Source: Lolium rigidum
Taxonomy: Eukaryota; Streptophyta; Magnoliopsida; Poales; Poaceae
Length of the DNA stretch: 64,000 nucleotides
Direction: 5' to 3'
Assembly (NCBI RefSeq): GCF_022539505.1
Contig: NC_061514.1
Span: 222,293,837-222,357,836, forward strand
Shown: positions 13,188-24,700 of the stretch, piece by piece
How the letters are laid out: the number at the start of each line of letters is the position of its first letter
How positions within the stretch are numbered: position 1 is the first letter of the stretch
Position numbers and translations under genes: made by a program
The notes under the pieces: model-generated
The model's input: the letters and a program-made list of their open reading frames with translations, nothing else
The model's database searches: none
Told to the model about the DNA's origin: nothing

Positions 13188-13501
13188 GTGGTATCAGAGC
13201 GATGTCTATGCGTAGATGCTTTGTACGGTTATAACACAATGTTTTTTATGGGCGTTGATGCTTTTGTTGTTTTTAGTTAGTGTACTTTGCATCTTGCGGG
13301 ATGGTGGGATGAAGCGGCCCGGGCTAACTTTACATGACCACGTCTCATGATACTTGCTCCACGCTTGACATGCAACTTGTATTGCATAAGTGGCTTTGCG
13401 GGTGTCTGTCTCTCTCTCACCATAGTTCAGATTTAATCTACTCTTTCTATCGACAACACTAGTATCACCGTTGTGGTTCATGTTTGTAGGTAGATTGGAT
13501 C
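13188..13501 (+). mobile_element. Copia B untranslated leader, first part
   Basis: This is the leader downstream of the primer site. It is cut at 13502 by a PIF/Harbinger-like element. It ends GTAGATTGGATC and resumes, after TTA...TTA, at 21899 with CTTGAAAACCCTAAACC. No ORF is present, as expected for this leader. Confidence 0.85.
13189..13200 (+). other. Primer binding site, tRNA-iMet type
   Basis: TGGTATCAGAGC lies one base after the LTR end at 13187. It is the standard complement of the initiator methionine tRNA 3' end and primes minus-strand DNA synthesis. It fixes the orientation of copia B as plus. Confidence 0.95.
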
Positions 13502-13698
13502 TTAGGGTATCTCCAGCGGCGCGACGCATTTCGGACGTCGAAACGGACGCGTCGTGTCCGTTTGCGTCGGCCGAAATGGTCGAAATCGTCCGGGCGTCCG
13601 TTTGCGTCGGGGGGTGGCTCCAGCGGCGCGACGCATAAATTTTTTTTTTCATTCATGCAACCATAATTTACATAAAAAAGCCTAAAAGTTGCTGCTGC

Positions 13699-13879
13699 CT
13701 ACTGGTCGTCGTCGCTGACGAGGTTAATGAACTCCGGCGTCGGGCATGGAAGCTCGTACGCCGGCGGTGGAGGAGGTACCGCCGCATGGGCAGGAGGCTG
13801 TGGCCAGGGATCCCACGCCGGAGCAGCAGGCGGAGCGCGGTCGTTGGAACGCGTCGGCGTAGCCGGAGGAGTCGCCGGC
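13699..13879 (-). pseudogene. Cargo ORF of the PIF/Harbinger-like element, C-terminal part
   Basis: This is the continuation of the ORF on the other side of the nested gypsy. The minus strand gives a proline-rich stretch (APAWDPWPQPPAHAAVPPPP) and ends CPTPEFINLVSDDDQ at 13699. The frame relative to the 20791-21390 part cannot be judged across the insertion. The acidic C-terminus after a proline-rich linker is characteristic but not diagnostic. The function is unknown. Confidence 0.5.
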
Positions 13880-15595
13880 TGATGTCTACGGGTGCTTCTA
13901 TTCTTGTAGACAGTGTTGGGCCTCCAAGAGCAGAGGTTTGTAGAACAGAAGCAAGTTTCCCTTAAGTGGATCACCCAAGGTTTATCGATCTCAGGGAGGA
14001 AGAGGTCAAAGATATCCCTCTCATGCAACCCTGCAACCACAAAGCAAGAAGTCTCTTGTGTCCCCAACACACCTAATAGGTGCACTAGTTCGGCGAAGAG
14101 ATAGTGAAATACGAGGTGGTATGAATGAGTATGAGCGGTAGCAACGGCACCGGAAAAGTGCTTTGCCCGGGACGAGTAAACAAGCGGTAGTAACACAGCG
14201 GTAGTAACGCGAGTAAAACGAGTAAACAAGCAGCGATAGCGATATTTAGGAACAAGGCCTAGGGATTAGACTTTCACTAGTGGACACTCTCAACTTTGAT
14301 CACATAACAGAATAGATAAATGCATACTCTACACTCTTGTTGGATGATGAACACATTGCGTAGGATTACATGAACCCTCAATGCCGGAGTTAACAAGCTC
14401 CACAATTCAATGTTCATATTTAAATAACCTTAGAGTGCAAGAAAGATCAACACGACTAAACCAAGTACTAACACAGCATGCACACTGTCACCTTCACACT
14501 ATGTAGGAGGAATAGATCACATCAATACTATCATAGCAATAGTTAACTTCGCAATCTACAAGAGATCATGATCATAGCATACGCCAAGTACTAACACGGA
14601 TGCACACACTGTCACCATTACACCGTGTAGGAGGAATAAAACTACTTTAATAACCTCACTAGAGTAGCACATAGATAAATTGTGATACAAAACACATTGC
14701 AATCATAAAGAGATATAAATAAGCACTTCACTACGCCATTCATAACAGTGAGTAAGTATTCTGTGAAATATAGCCTAAGAGACCCACACGGTGCACACAC
14801 TTGTCACCTTTACACACGTGGGACAAGGAGTCTCCGGAGATCACATAAGTAAAACTCACTTGACTAGCATAGTGACATCTAGATTACAAGCATCATCATA
14901 TGAATCTCAATCATGTAAGGCAGCTCATGAGATTATTGTATTGAAGTACATAGGAGAGAGATGAACCACATAGCTACCGGTACAGCCCCGAGCCTCGATG
15001 GAGAACTACTCCCTCTTCATGGGAGCAGCAGCGGTGATGAAGATGGCGGTGGAGATGGCAGCGATGTCGATGGAGAAGCCTTCCGGGGGCACTTCCCCGC
15101 TCCGGCAGGGTGCCGGAACAGAGACTCCTGTCCCCCGGATCTTGGCTTCGCGATGGCGGCGGCTCCGGAAGGTTTTCCGTATCGTGGTTCTTCGCATCGG
15201 GGTTTTCGCGACGGAGGCTTTAAGTAGGCGGAAGGGCAGCCTCGGAGGGGGCTCGGGGCCACCACACCATAGGGCGGCGCGGCCCCCTCTCGGCCGCGCC
15301 AGGGTGTGGTGTGGGGCCCCCAGAGGCTTCCCTCCGGCGGCTCTCGGGTGTTCCGGATGGTTCCGGGAAAAATAGGAACCCGGGTCTTGATTTCGTCCAA
15401 TTCCGAGAATATTTCGTTACTAGGATTTCTGAAACCAAAAACAGCAGAAAACAAGAATCGGCACTTCGGCATCTTGTTAATAGGTTAGTTCCGGAAAATG
15501 CACGAATATGACATAAAGTGTGCATAAAACATGTAGATAACATCAATAATGTGGCATGGAACATAAGAAATTATCGATACGTCGGAGACGTATCA
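13880..15595 (-). repeat. 3' LTR of the non-autonomous gypsy
   Basis: 1716 bp, ending GACGTATCA, with perfect TGAT...ATCA termini. A GC-rich promoter-like part is at about 15000-15370. Near-identical to 19077-20790, differing mostly by single substitutions and one-base indels. Confidence 0.9.
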
Positions 15596-18165
15596 GCATC
15601 CCCAAGCTTAGTTCTGCTCATCCCGAGCAGGTAAAACGATAACAAAGATAATTTCTGAAGTGACATGCCATCATAACCTTGATCATACTATTGTAAACAT
15701 ATGTAATGAATGCAGCGATCAAAACAATGGTAATGACATGAGTAAACAAGTGAATCATAAAGCAAAGACTTTTCATGAATAGTACTTCAAGACAAGCATC
15801 AATAAGTCTTGCATAAGAGTTAACTCATAAAGCAATAAATCAAAGTAAAGGTATTGAAGCAACACAAAGGAAGATTAAGTTTCAGCGGTTGCTTTCAACT
15901 TGTAACATGTATATCTCATGGATAATAGTCAACATAGAGTAATATAACAAGTACAATATGCAAGTATGTAGGAATCAATGCACAGTTCACACAAGTGTTT
16001 GCTTCTTGAGGTGGAGAGAGATAGGTGAACTGACTCAACATAAAAGTAAAAAGAATGGTCCTTCAAAGAGGAAAGCATCGATTGCTATATTTGTGCTAGA
16101 GCTTTTATTTTGAAAACATGAAACAATTTTGTCAACGGTAGTAATAAAGCATATGAGTTATGTAAATTATATCTTACAAGTTGCAAGCCTCATGCATAGT
16201 ATACTAATAGTGCCCGCACCTTGTCCTAATTAGCTTGGACTACCGGATCTTTGCAATGCACATGTTTTAACCAAGTGTCACAATGGGGTACCTCCATGCC
16301 GCCTGTACAAAGGTCTAAGGAGAAAGCTCGCATTTTGGATTTCTCGCTTTTGATTATTCTCAACTTAGACATCCATACCGGGACAACATGGACAACGAGA
16401 TAATGGACTCCTCTTTAATGCATAAGCATGTGGCAACAATTAATATTCTCATATGAGATTGAGGATATGCGTCCAAAACTCGAAACTTCCACCATGAATC
16501 ATGGCTTTAGTTAGCGGCCCAAAGTTCTTCTCTAACAATATGCATGCTCCAACCATTAAGGTGGTAGATCTCTCTTACTTCGGACAAGACGGACATGCAT
16601 AGCAACTCACATGATATTCAACAAAGAATAGTTGATGGCGTCCCCTGAAGCATGGTTATCGCACAACAAGCAACTTAATAAGAGATAAAGTGCATAAGTA
16701 CATATTCAATACCACAATAGTTTTTAAGCTATTTGTCCCATGAGCTATATATTGCAAAGGTGAATGATGGAATTTTAAAGGTAGCACTCAAGCAATTTAC
16801 TTTGGAATGGCGGATAAATACCATGTAGTAGGTAGGTATGGTGGACACAAATGGCATAGTGGTTGGCTCAAGTATTTTGGATGCATGAGAAGTATTCCCT
16901 CTCGATACAAGGTTTAGGCTAGCAAGGTTATTTGAAACAAACACAAGGATGAACGGTGCAGCAAAACTCACATAAAAGACATATTGTAAACATTATAAGA
17001 CTCCACACCGTCTTCCTTGTTGTTCAAAACTCAATACTAGATGTTATCTAGACTCTAGAGAAACCAAATATGCAAACCAAATTAGCAAGCTCTAAGTGTT
17101 TATTCATTAATGGGTGCAAGTATATGATGCAAGAGCTTAAACATGAGCACAACAATTGCCAAGTATCAAATTATCCAAGACATTTTACCAATTACTACAT
17201 GTAGCATTTTCCGTTTCCAACCATATAATAATGAACGAAGCGAGTTTCAACCTTCGCCTTGAACATTAAAAGCTAAGAACACATGTGTTCATACGAACCA
17301 GCGGAGCGTGTCTCTCTCCCACACAAGCATTTATTCAAACAAAAACAAAAACAAAAGCACACAGACGCTCTAAGTAAAGTACATAAGATGTGGCCGAATA
17401 AAAATATAGTTTCAAGAGAAGGAACCTGATAATTTGTCGATGATGAAGAGGATGCCTTGGGCATCCCCAAGCTTAGACGCTTGAGTCTTCTTAGAATATG
17501 CAGGGGTGAACCACCGGGGCATCCCCAAGCTTAGAGCTTTCACTCTTCTTGATCATAGTATATCATCCTCCTCTCTTGACCCTTGAAAACTTCCTCCACA
17601 CCAAACTCGAAACAACTCATTAGAGGGTTAGTGCATAATAAAACTTCACATGTTCAGAGGTGACACAATCATTCTTAACACTTCTGGACATTGCATAAAG
17701 CTACTGGACATTAATGGATCAAAGAAATTCATCCAACATAGTAAAAGAGGCAATGCGAAACAAAAGGCAGAATCTGTCAAAACAGAACAGTCCGTAAAGA
17801 TGGATTTTATTAAGCCACCAGACTTGCTCAAATGAAAATGCCCAAATTGAATGAAAGTTGCGTACATATCTGAGGATCATGCACATAAATTGGCTTAATT
17901 TTCTGATCTACCTACAGGGAGGTAGACCCAGATTCGTGACAGCAAAGAAATCTGGAACTGTGCAGTAATCCAAATCTAGTATCAACCTTTCTATCAACGA
18001 CTTTACTTGGCACAACAAAACACAAAACTAAGATAAGGAGAGGTTGCTACAGTAGTAAACAACTTCCAAGACACAAATATAAAACAAAGTACTGTAGCAA
18101 AATAACACATGGGTTATCTCCCAAGAAGTTCTTTCTTTATAGCCGTTAAGATGGGCTCAGCAGCT
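15596..18165 (-). mobile_element. Untranslated 3' internal region of the non-autonomous gypsy
   Basis: The region is AT-rich and non-coding. It contains several copies of the polypurine-like complement CATCCCCAAGCTTAG: 15597-15611, about 17463-17476 and about 17520-17534. The first 1.4 kb matches bases 1-1409 in reverse complement. Short ORFs here have no family resemblance. Confidence 0.75.
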
Positions 18166-18909
18166 TTAATGATGCTCACATGAAAAATAGAGTATGAAGC
18201 AAAAGAGAGCATCAAGAAGCAAATTCAAAACAAATTTAAGTCTAACATGCTTCCTATGCATAGGAATCTTGTAAATAAACAAGTTCATGAAGAGCAAAGT
18301 AACAAGCATAGGAAGATAAAACAAGTGTAGCTTCAAAAATTTCAGCACATAGAGAGGCATTTTAGTAACATGAAAATTTCTACAACCATATTTTCCTCTC
18401 TCATAATATCTTTCAGTAGCATCATGAGCAAACTCAACAATATAACTATCACATAAAGCATTCTTATCATGAGTCTCATGCATAAAATTATTACTCTCCA
18501 CATAAGCATAATCAATTTTATTGGTAATAGTGGGAGCAAATTAATCAAAGTAGCTATCATTATTATTCTCATCAAGTGTAGGAGGCATAGTATAATCACA
18601 ACAAAATTTACTCTCCATAGTAGGTGGCACCAAAAGACCACTATCATTATAATCATCATAAATAGGAGGCAAAGTATCATCAAAGTAAATTTTCTCCTCA
18701 ATGCTTGGGGGACTAAAAGATCATGCTCATCAAAACCAGCTTCCCCAAGATTAGAACTTTCTATATCATTATCAACAATGGTGTTCAAAGCGTTCATACT
18801 AATATTACTACCAAGCATGCAAATAAGATTCCATAGGTTTTTTAATTTTCGCATCAAACAATCCATGTTTTAAATCAGGAAATAGAATAAGAAGCTCATT
18901 GTTGTCCAT
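18166..18909 (-). pseudogene. Gypsy-family accessory ORF with hydrophobic C-terminus, broken
   Basis: This is the only protein-like stretch of the element. It starts MDNNELLILFPDLKHGLFDA at 18909, stops at a tandem TAG TAA after LHAW, and resumes with ALNTIVDNDIESSNLGEAG. It changes frame near 18705 to SIEEKIYFDDTLPPIYDDYN, has a further stop (SYFD*), and runs ETHDKNALCDSYIVEFAHDA and YYERGKYGCRNFHV. The C-terminal roughly 65 residues are strongly hydrophobic with basic spacing (LHLFYLPMLVTLLFMNLF, YKIPMHRKHVRLK) and end at 18166. This ORF type is common in wheat gypsy elements; its role is not known to me. No retroviral env hallmark could be identified. Confidence 0.65.
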
Positions 18910-19049
18910 TATGCCAAACTAGTGTAAACAAGAAACAAAAAGATGCAATTGCAGGATCTAAAGGAAATAGCTTCGAGCACAAACACAATGGCGCCGTAAA
19001 AGTAATCTGTTACTCGGAACCGGAGTATGAGTGCCTTTTTACCTTTCCT

Positions 19050-19065
19050 CCCCGGCAACGGCGCC
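19050..19065 (-). other. Primer binding site, tRNA-Asp type
   Basis: The plus strand reads CCCCGGCAACGGCGCC, identical to the 3' acceptor and T-arm side of plant tRNA-Asp apart from the terminal A. The minus strand is therefore the primer site GGCGCCGTTGCCGGGG, 11 bases inside the 5' LTR. A second partial GGCGCCGTAAAAGT copy lies at about 18990. Confidence 0.85.
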
Positions 19066-19076
19066 GTAAAAGTGCT

Positions 19077-20790
19077 TGATGTCTACGGGTGCTTCTATTC
19101 TTGTAGACAAGTGTTGGGCCTCCAAGAGCAGAGGTTTGTAGAACAAGCAAGCAAGTTTCCCTTAAGTGGATCACCCAAGGTTTATCGATCTTAGGGAGGA
19201 AGAGGTCAAAGATATCCCTCTCATGCAACCCTGCAACCACAAAGCAAGAAGTCTCTTGTGTCCCCAACACACCTAATAGGTGCACTAGTTCGGCGAAGAG
19301 ATAGTGAAATACATGTGGTATGAATGAGTATGAGCAGTAGCAACGGCACCAGAAAAGTGCTTTGCCCAGGACAGTAAACAAGCAGTAGTAACACAAAGCA
19401 GTAGTAACGCAAGAAAACAAGAAACAAGCAGCGATAGCAGTATTTAGGAACAAGGCCTAGGGATTAGACTTTCACTAGTGGACACTCTCAACTTTGATCA
19501 CATAACGGAATAGATAAATGCATACTCTACACTCTTGTTGGATGATGAACACATTGCGTAGGATTACACGAACCCTCAATGCCGGAGTTAACAAGCTCCA
19601 CAATTCAATGTTCATATTTAAATAACCTTAGAGTGCAAGAAAGATCAACACGACTAAACCAAGTACTAACACAGCATGCACACTCGTCACCTTCACACTA
19701 TGTAGGAGGAATAGATCACATCAATACTATCATAGCAATAGTTAACTTCGCAATCTACAAGAGATCATGATCATAGCATACGCCAAGTACTAACACGGAT
19801 GCACACACTCGTCACCATTACACCGTGTAGGAGGAATAAAACTACTTTAATAACATCACTAGAGTAGCACATAGATAAATTGTGATACAAAACACATTGC
19901 AATCATAAAGAGATATAAATAAGCACTTCACTACGCCATTCATAACAGTGAGTAAGTATTCTCGTGAAATATAGCCTAAGAGACCCACACGGTGCACACA
20001 CTCGTCACCTTTACACACGTGGGACAAGGAGTCTCCGAAGATCACATAAGTAAAACTCACTTGACTAGCATAGTGACATCTAGATTACAAGCATGATCAT
20101 ATGAATCTCAATCATGTAAGGCAGCTCATGAGATTATTGTATTGAAGTACATAGGAGAGAGATGAACCACATAGCTACCGGTACAGCCCCGAGCCTCGAT
20201 GGAGAACTACTCCCTCTTCATGGGAGCAAGCAGCGGTGATGAAGATGGCGGTGGAGATGGCAGCGGTGTCGATGGAGAAGCCTTCCGGGGGCACTTCCCC
20301 GCTCCGGCAAGGTGCCGTAACGCAGACTCCTGTCCCCCGCATCTTGGCTTCACGATGGCGGCGGCTCCGGAAGGTTTTCCGTATCGTGGTTCTTCGCATC
20401 GTGGTTTTCGCGACGGAGGCTTTAAGTAGGCGGAAGGGCAGCCTCGGAGGGGCTCGGGGCCACCACACCATAGGGCGGCGCGGCCCCCCTCCGGCCGCGC
20501 CAGGGTGTGGTGTGGGGCCCCCGTGGCTTCCTCCGGCGGCTCTCGGGTGTTCCGGATGGTTCCGGGAAAAATAGGAACCCGGGTCTTGATTTCGTCCAAT
20601 TCCGATAATATTTCGTTACTAGGATTTCGAAACCAAAAACAGCGAGAAACAAAGAATCGGCACTTCGGCATCTTGTTAATAGGTTAGTTCCGTAAAATGC
20701 ACGAATATGACATAAAGTGTGCATAAAACATGTAGATAACATCGATAACGTGGCATGGAGCACAGAAATTATCGATACGTCGGACGCATC
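19077..20790 (-). repeat. 5' LTR of the non-autonomous gypsy
   Basis: About 1714 bp, starting TGATGTCTACGG. The outer terminus has lost or changed several bases. It is next to the primer binding site at 19050-19065. Confidence 0.88.
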
Positions 20791-21390
20791 CCGCCTCGCG
20801 CGAGCGCCGACTCCCGCAGCTGGATTGCGAGCCCGTCCCACAAAGCGAGCTCGTTGAGCTCGTCCCGCGCGCCGCTGGCCGGTGCCATGGCAATGGCCTC
20901 ATCCTCGGAAAGGTCCGGCGGCTGGGTCTCCGGATCCCACGCCAGCCCGCCGTCGTCGTGGTCGTAGTCGACCATGTCGACGTCCTCGTCCGCGTCCTCC
21001 TCGTCGTCCGCGTCCTCCTCGTAGTTCTCTTCTTCTTATGCGGCGATCTCTCGTTCGAAGAAGTCGACGTCGCCGAGGTAGCCAGCGCGGCGGCGCGCGT
21101 CGAACTCCCACGTCCCGAATGAAATCCAGTTGTAGGAGTTCAGCGCGTACGCCTCATCCTCCCGCAGATCCGGCGGCAAGATCGCTCGGCGGCGGCGCAC
21201 CTCGTCCCGCCGCTCTCGGCCCTCGCGCGGCACGGGGGGACCGGCACGCGCCGCGAGTTCAGGTACCAGCCCCCTCCCGGCAAGTTCGCGTCCGGCCATG
21301 GCACAGGCCGGTTTTCCTCCCATAGCCGCCGCGCGAGCTCAACCTCGGACGTACCGGCCGACCCTTGCCTTCTTGCCGGAACGCGAGCCG
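20791..21390 (-). pseudogene. Cargo ORF of the PIF/Harbinger-like element, N-terminal part, broken
   Basis: Minus-strand reading from about 21350 gives ELARRLWEENRPVPWPD, then GGGWYLNSRRVPVPP. It then needs a one-base correction in a G run near 21233-21240 to continue VPREGRERRDEVRRRR, LPPDLREDEAYALNSYNW and FGTWEFDARRRAGYL. A TAA after FEREIAA (about 21036) is followed in frame by an acidic stretch (EEENYEEDADDEEDADEDV) and ALWDGLAIQLRES, up to the gypsy insertion. The function is unknown. The pattern GGW-L...VPVPPVP...W..F...RR is shared with the intact ORF at 62998-63525. Two lesions plus the insertion make it a pseudogene. The start codon is uncertain. Confidence 0.6.
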
Positions 21391-21898
21391 CTTGCCTCCT
21401 GGTCGTTCTTCGTCTTGCGGAACGGCCAGCATTTCATTCCCATGGCGTCGATGGGGTGGATACTGTGGGATTTGGCAATGGTTTGGTCGTCGAAATGGAC
21501 GCCGGCAGCGTCCATTTAAAAGGCTCCAATGCCATATCGCCTTCAATGGCCTGCCAGTGCAACGTCTACTAGCTGCGCACGCTCGCGGAAGCCGAGGCAT
21601 GCCATTAACGCGGCCCTGCGAAGGCTGCAGCGCGCCGCCCGAAGTAATGGCCGAAGACGAAGCTGTTGTGCCGCTGCCAGGCGGGCCCGTGCGAGGACCG
21701 AGCGGACACTTTGCGCGTCCGCGCAGCGTCCGCCGAGACGCAAACCTGCCGCATATTTGGGCCAGGTTTGCGTCTCCGCGGACGGCCCGGTCACTTTGCG
21801 TCGCGCCGCTGGAGGTGGTGCACGACGCATTTTCGGTCACGGCGGACACAAACGGTCGCTCAGCGTCCGTTTGCGTCGCGCCGCTGGAGATGCCCTTA

Positions 21899-23304
21899 CT
21901 TGAAAACCCTAAACCACGTAAAATATGCAAACCAAATTAGAGGCGTCTAACTTGTTTTTGCAGGGTTTGGTGATGTGATATGGCCATGATGTGATGATGA
22001 TTATATTTGATGTATGAGATGTTCATTGCTGTATTATGGCAACCGGCAGGAGCCTAATGGTTGTCTTTAATTTTTGTTAAAGACCTGCGTGTCTATTCAT
22101 CATGTAATAGCTTTATTTCAAGTAGTTGTTATAGTAGCTATAAGTGATGGACAACCATGAAGCGGCATCACTGACCTTGACGCCATGCTGGTGATGATGG
22201 AGATCATGTCCGTGCTTTGTAGATGGAGATCAAAAGCACAAGATGAAAGGCCATATCATATCACACATTATGAATTGCATGTTATGTTAATCCTTTATGC
22301 ATCTTATCTTGCTTAGATCGCGACGATAACATTATAAGATGATCCCTCACATTAATATCAAGATAATAAAGTGTTCTCCCCTCGTATGCACCGTTGCGAA
22401 AGTTCGTCATTTTGAAGCATCTCGTGATGATCAGGTGTGATAGATTCTACGTTCACATACAACGGGTGTAATCCATGTTTCACACGCGGAAATGCTTGGG
22501 TTTTCTTGACGAGCCTAGCATGTAAAGACATGGCCTCGGAACACAGGAAACCGAAAGGTTGAACACGAGTCATATGGATGATATGATCAACATGTTGATG
22601 TTCACCATTGAAGCCACATCATCTCACGTGATGATCGGACATGGTGTAGTGAATATGGATCGTGTGCCACTAAACAACTATGAGGGATGTTGTATTAAGT
22701 GGGAGTTCATTAGTAATTAGATTAAAACATGAACTAATTATCATGAACATAGTTTGAATAGTATTTTGAATTAAATTTGTAGAAGTGGCATCCGCTATCT
22801 ACCATGCGTTAGTCTTGTAATTGAGATAGAAACACTGTTAAATCTGACAAGTAACTTTACGGACTGGTACCGTATTGTTAAAGAATCAAGAAATGATTAA
22901 GTCTGATTGCAAACTTATGGTAAACCTCACATTGCTAATTCAAAGAGCGATGTTTTCAATTAGTACCTAAAATCATCTTGTCTCCATGAAACTTGAAGTT
23001 CAAATCCGTTTGAAAAGTAAGGAGATGGAAAGTTTGTTTTTAGAAATAAGCAAGGCGTGAGATATATGTGATATCTAAGACCTCATTACAAGATGATAGA
23101 ATATAATTTAGTGAGACTACATAAACTCATAAGTTTTATGGGAATGTACGAAGGTTGAAGATGCTAGGCGTCCCGATCCTCCAACTAGTTGGACACTAAT
23201 GATATTCGCATATCCATGAAGTGGTCATCCTTAGTATGCACCGTTGCTAAGGCTCGTCGTTTCGAAGCATCACGTGATGATCAGGTGTTATAGATTCTAC
23301 GTGT
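21899..23304 (+). mobile_element. Copia B untranslated leader, second part
   Basis: This is the direct continuation of 13188-13501 once the PIF/Harbinger-like element and one TTA are removed. It has recognisable Angela/BARE leader blocks (GGTTTGGTGATGTGATATGG, GGCAACCGGCAGGAGCC, CCTAGCATGTAAAGACATGG). A leader block at 22370-22460 (TATGCACCGTTGC...GTGATAGATTCTACG) recurs at 23233-23304, an internal duplication. It is cut at 23305 by a CACTA terminus. No gag ORF is reached. Confidence 0.85.
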
Positions 23305-23332
23305 CACTACAAGAAAAGTTCTGATAGACAAC
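23305..23332 (+). mobile_element. CACTA transposon terminus
   Basis: CACTACAAGAAAAGTT starts abruptly inside the copia leader and is the classic En/Spm-type terminal repeat. TGT (23302-23304) would be the 3-bp target duplication. The partner end (ACTTTTCTTGTAGTG) was not found to the right, so the element is truncated, rearranged or longer than the window. Confidence 0.8.
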
Positions 23333-23599
23333 GTCTCAAAATCGTCCGCTAAGGGGTATTTTTCGTCGCCTATGGGCCTAACCCGACGATATGGGTTCTG
23401 TTGTGGAAACTGCGTCAGGCAAAGTCCTACGACGATTTTTTCGGTCCGTCGCGCTTGGGCGCCCTTCCGCCACGGAAAATCGGACCGTTGCCCAAGTGTT
23501 TCCGGGAGCCCGTTGACCGCCGACGTCATGCAACCGACACGTGGCGTACGCCGTTAACCGGCGGCTAACGGCGTTAACCGGCCGAAACCCCGTGGTAGA

Positions 23600-24700
23600 T
23601 GGTAGGCCCACACGAGGCCTCGCCACGTCTTAAGCGGGCCGGCCCATTAAGTTTGCGGGCCGGGCCAGCTCGACTTAGTTTGACCTGGTCAACTATATAG
23701 CTGGGCCGGTCCATTAGTTACGTGGGCCGGCCTAACCTCTAAGGTTGACCGGTCAAAACTTTAATGGGCCGACCTACTAAGCATGTGGACCGGCCGAATG
23801 CACTCGTTTGACCTGGTCAACGAGCAAAAGGGCCGGCCCACAAGACATGTGGGACCCACTTTCCGTTATCGGGCCGCCCATTTACAAAGTGGGGTCCACA
23901 TTAAAGCAACTGGGCCGGCCCAAGAAGTTAGTGGGCCGGCCCAATTAGCATGTGGGTCCCACTTTCCTGCTATCGGGCCGGCCCATTTAGTACGTGGGGT
24001 CCACATTAGATCAAATGGGCCGGCCCAACAAGCTAGTGGGTCGGGCCAAAAGCACCGGTGGGTCCCACTTTCCTGTTAAAGGGCTAGCCCATTTAGTATG
24101 TGGGGTCCATCATATAGCAAGTGGGCCGGCCCAACAAGATAGTGGGCCGGGCCAAAAACACAGGTGGGTCCCACTTTCCATTTAAAGGGCTGGCCCATTT
24201 AGTATGTGGGGTCCACCATATAGCAAGTGGGCCGGCCCAACAAGATAGTGGGCCGGGCCAAAAACACAGGTGGGTCCCACTTTCTCGTTAAAGGGCCGGC
24301 CCATTTAGTATGTGGGGTCCACCATATAGCAAGTGGGCCGGCCCAACACCCTAGTGGGCCGGGCCAAAACACAGGTGGGTCCCACTTTCCTCTTAAAGGG
24401 CCGGCCCGTTTAGTATGTGGGTCCACCATATAGCAAGTGGGCCGGCCCAACAAGATAGTGGGCCGAGCCAAAAACACTGGTGGGTCCCACTTTCGTCTTA
24501 AAGGGCCGGCCCATTTAGTATGTGGGGTCCACCACAAAAGCAATTGGGCTGGCCCAAGTAGTTAGCGGGCCGGCCCAGTAGTGGGTGGGGTCCACCTTAA
24601 AGCAAGTGGGCCGGCCCAATTAGAGTGTGGGGTCCACCGTAAATCAAGTGGGCTGGCCCAATAAGTAAGTGGGCCAGCCCGTTTAGTTGCTGTTTATATG
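23600..24700 (+). repeat. CACTA subterminal array, about 106-bp units rich in GGGCCGGCCCA palindromes
   Basis: The block GGTGGGTCCCACTTT recurs at about 24057, 24163, 24269, 24374 and 24479, with diverged copies at about 23848 and 23950. Each unit holds several TGGGCCGGCCCA palindromes and a GTGGGGTCCACC palindrome. Dense palindromic repeats next to the terminus are where CACTA transposases bind. ORFs that run through the array are a by-product of its period. Confidence 0.8.

Larger units (their letters stand above)
13880..20790 (-). mobile_element. Non-autonomous Ty3-gypsy retrotransposon (about 6.9 kb), no pol
   Basis: Two direct LTRs are present: 13880-15595 (TGATGTCTACGG...GACGTATCA) and 19077-20790. 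Orientation is minus: the polypurine tract complement GCATCCCCAAGCTTAG follows the left LTR at 15596-15611, and a primer binding site lies beside the right LTR. The right LTR end is damaged (CGTCGGACGCATC for CGTCGGAGACGTATCA). Flanks CCGGC (13875-13879) and CCGCC (20791-20795) may be a mutated duplication. The 3.48-kb interior holds a long untranslated 3' region (homologous to 1-1409) and one broken ORF, but no protease, RT or integrase. It must rely on an autonomous relative. Confidence 0.88.
13505..21895 (-). mobile_element. PIF/Harbinger-like element (about 1480 bp of its own sequence), split by a nested gypsy
   Basis: The left end GGGTATCTCCAGCGGCGCGA and the reverse complement of the right end GGGCATCTCCAGCGGCGCGA form terminal inverted repeats. 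The element is flanked by TTA at 13502-13504 and 21896-21898, the target duplication typical of PIF/Harbinger. The end motif CTCCAGCGGCGCGACGCA recurs about 110 bp inward on both sides (near 13619 and 21800). Element sequence occupies 13505-13879 and 20791-21895; 13880-20790 is a later gypsy. No DDE transposase is seen, so it is non-autonomous, but it carries a broken cargo ORF on the minus strand. Confidence 0.85.

Noticed and set aside
23783..24543. ORFs of 60-114 codons through the GGGCCGGCCCA array, some with repeated peptide units
   Set aside because: They are forced by a tandem unit of about 106 bp lacking stops in some frames. There is no start context and no conserved protein.
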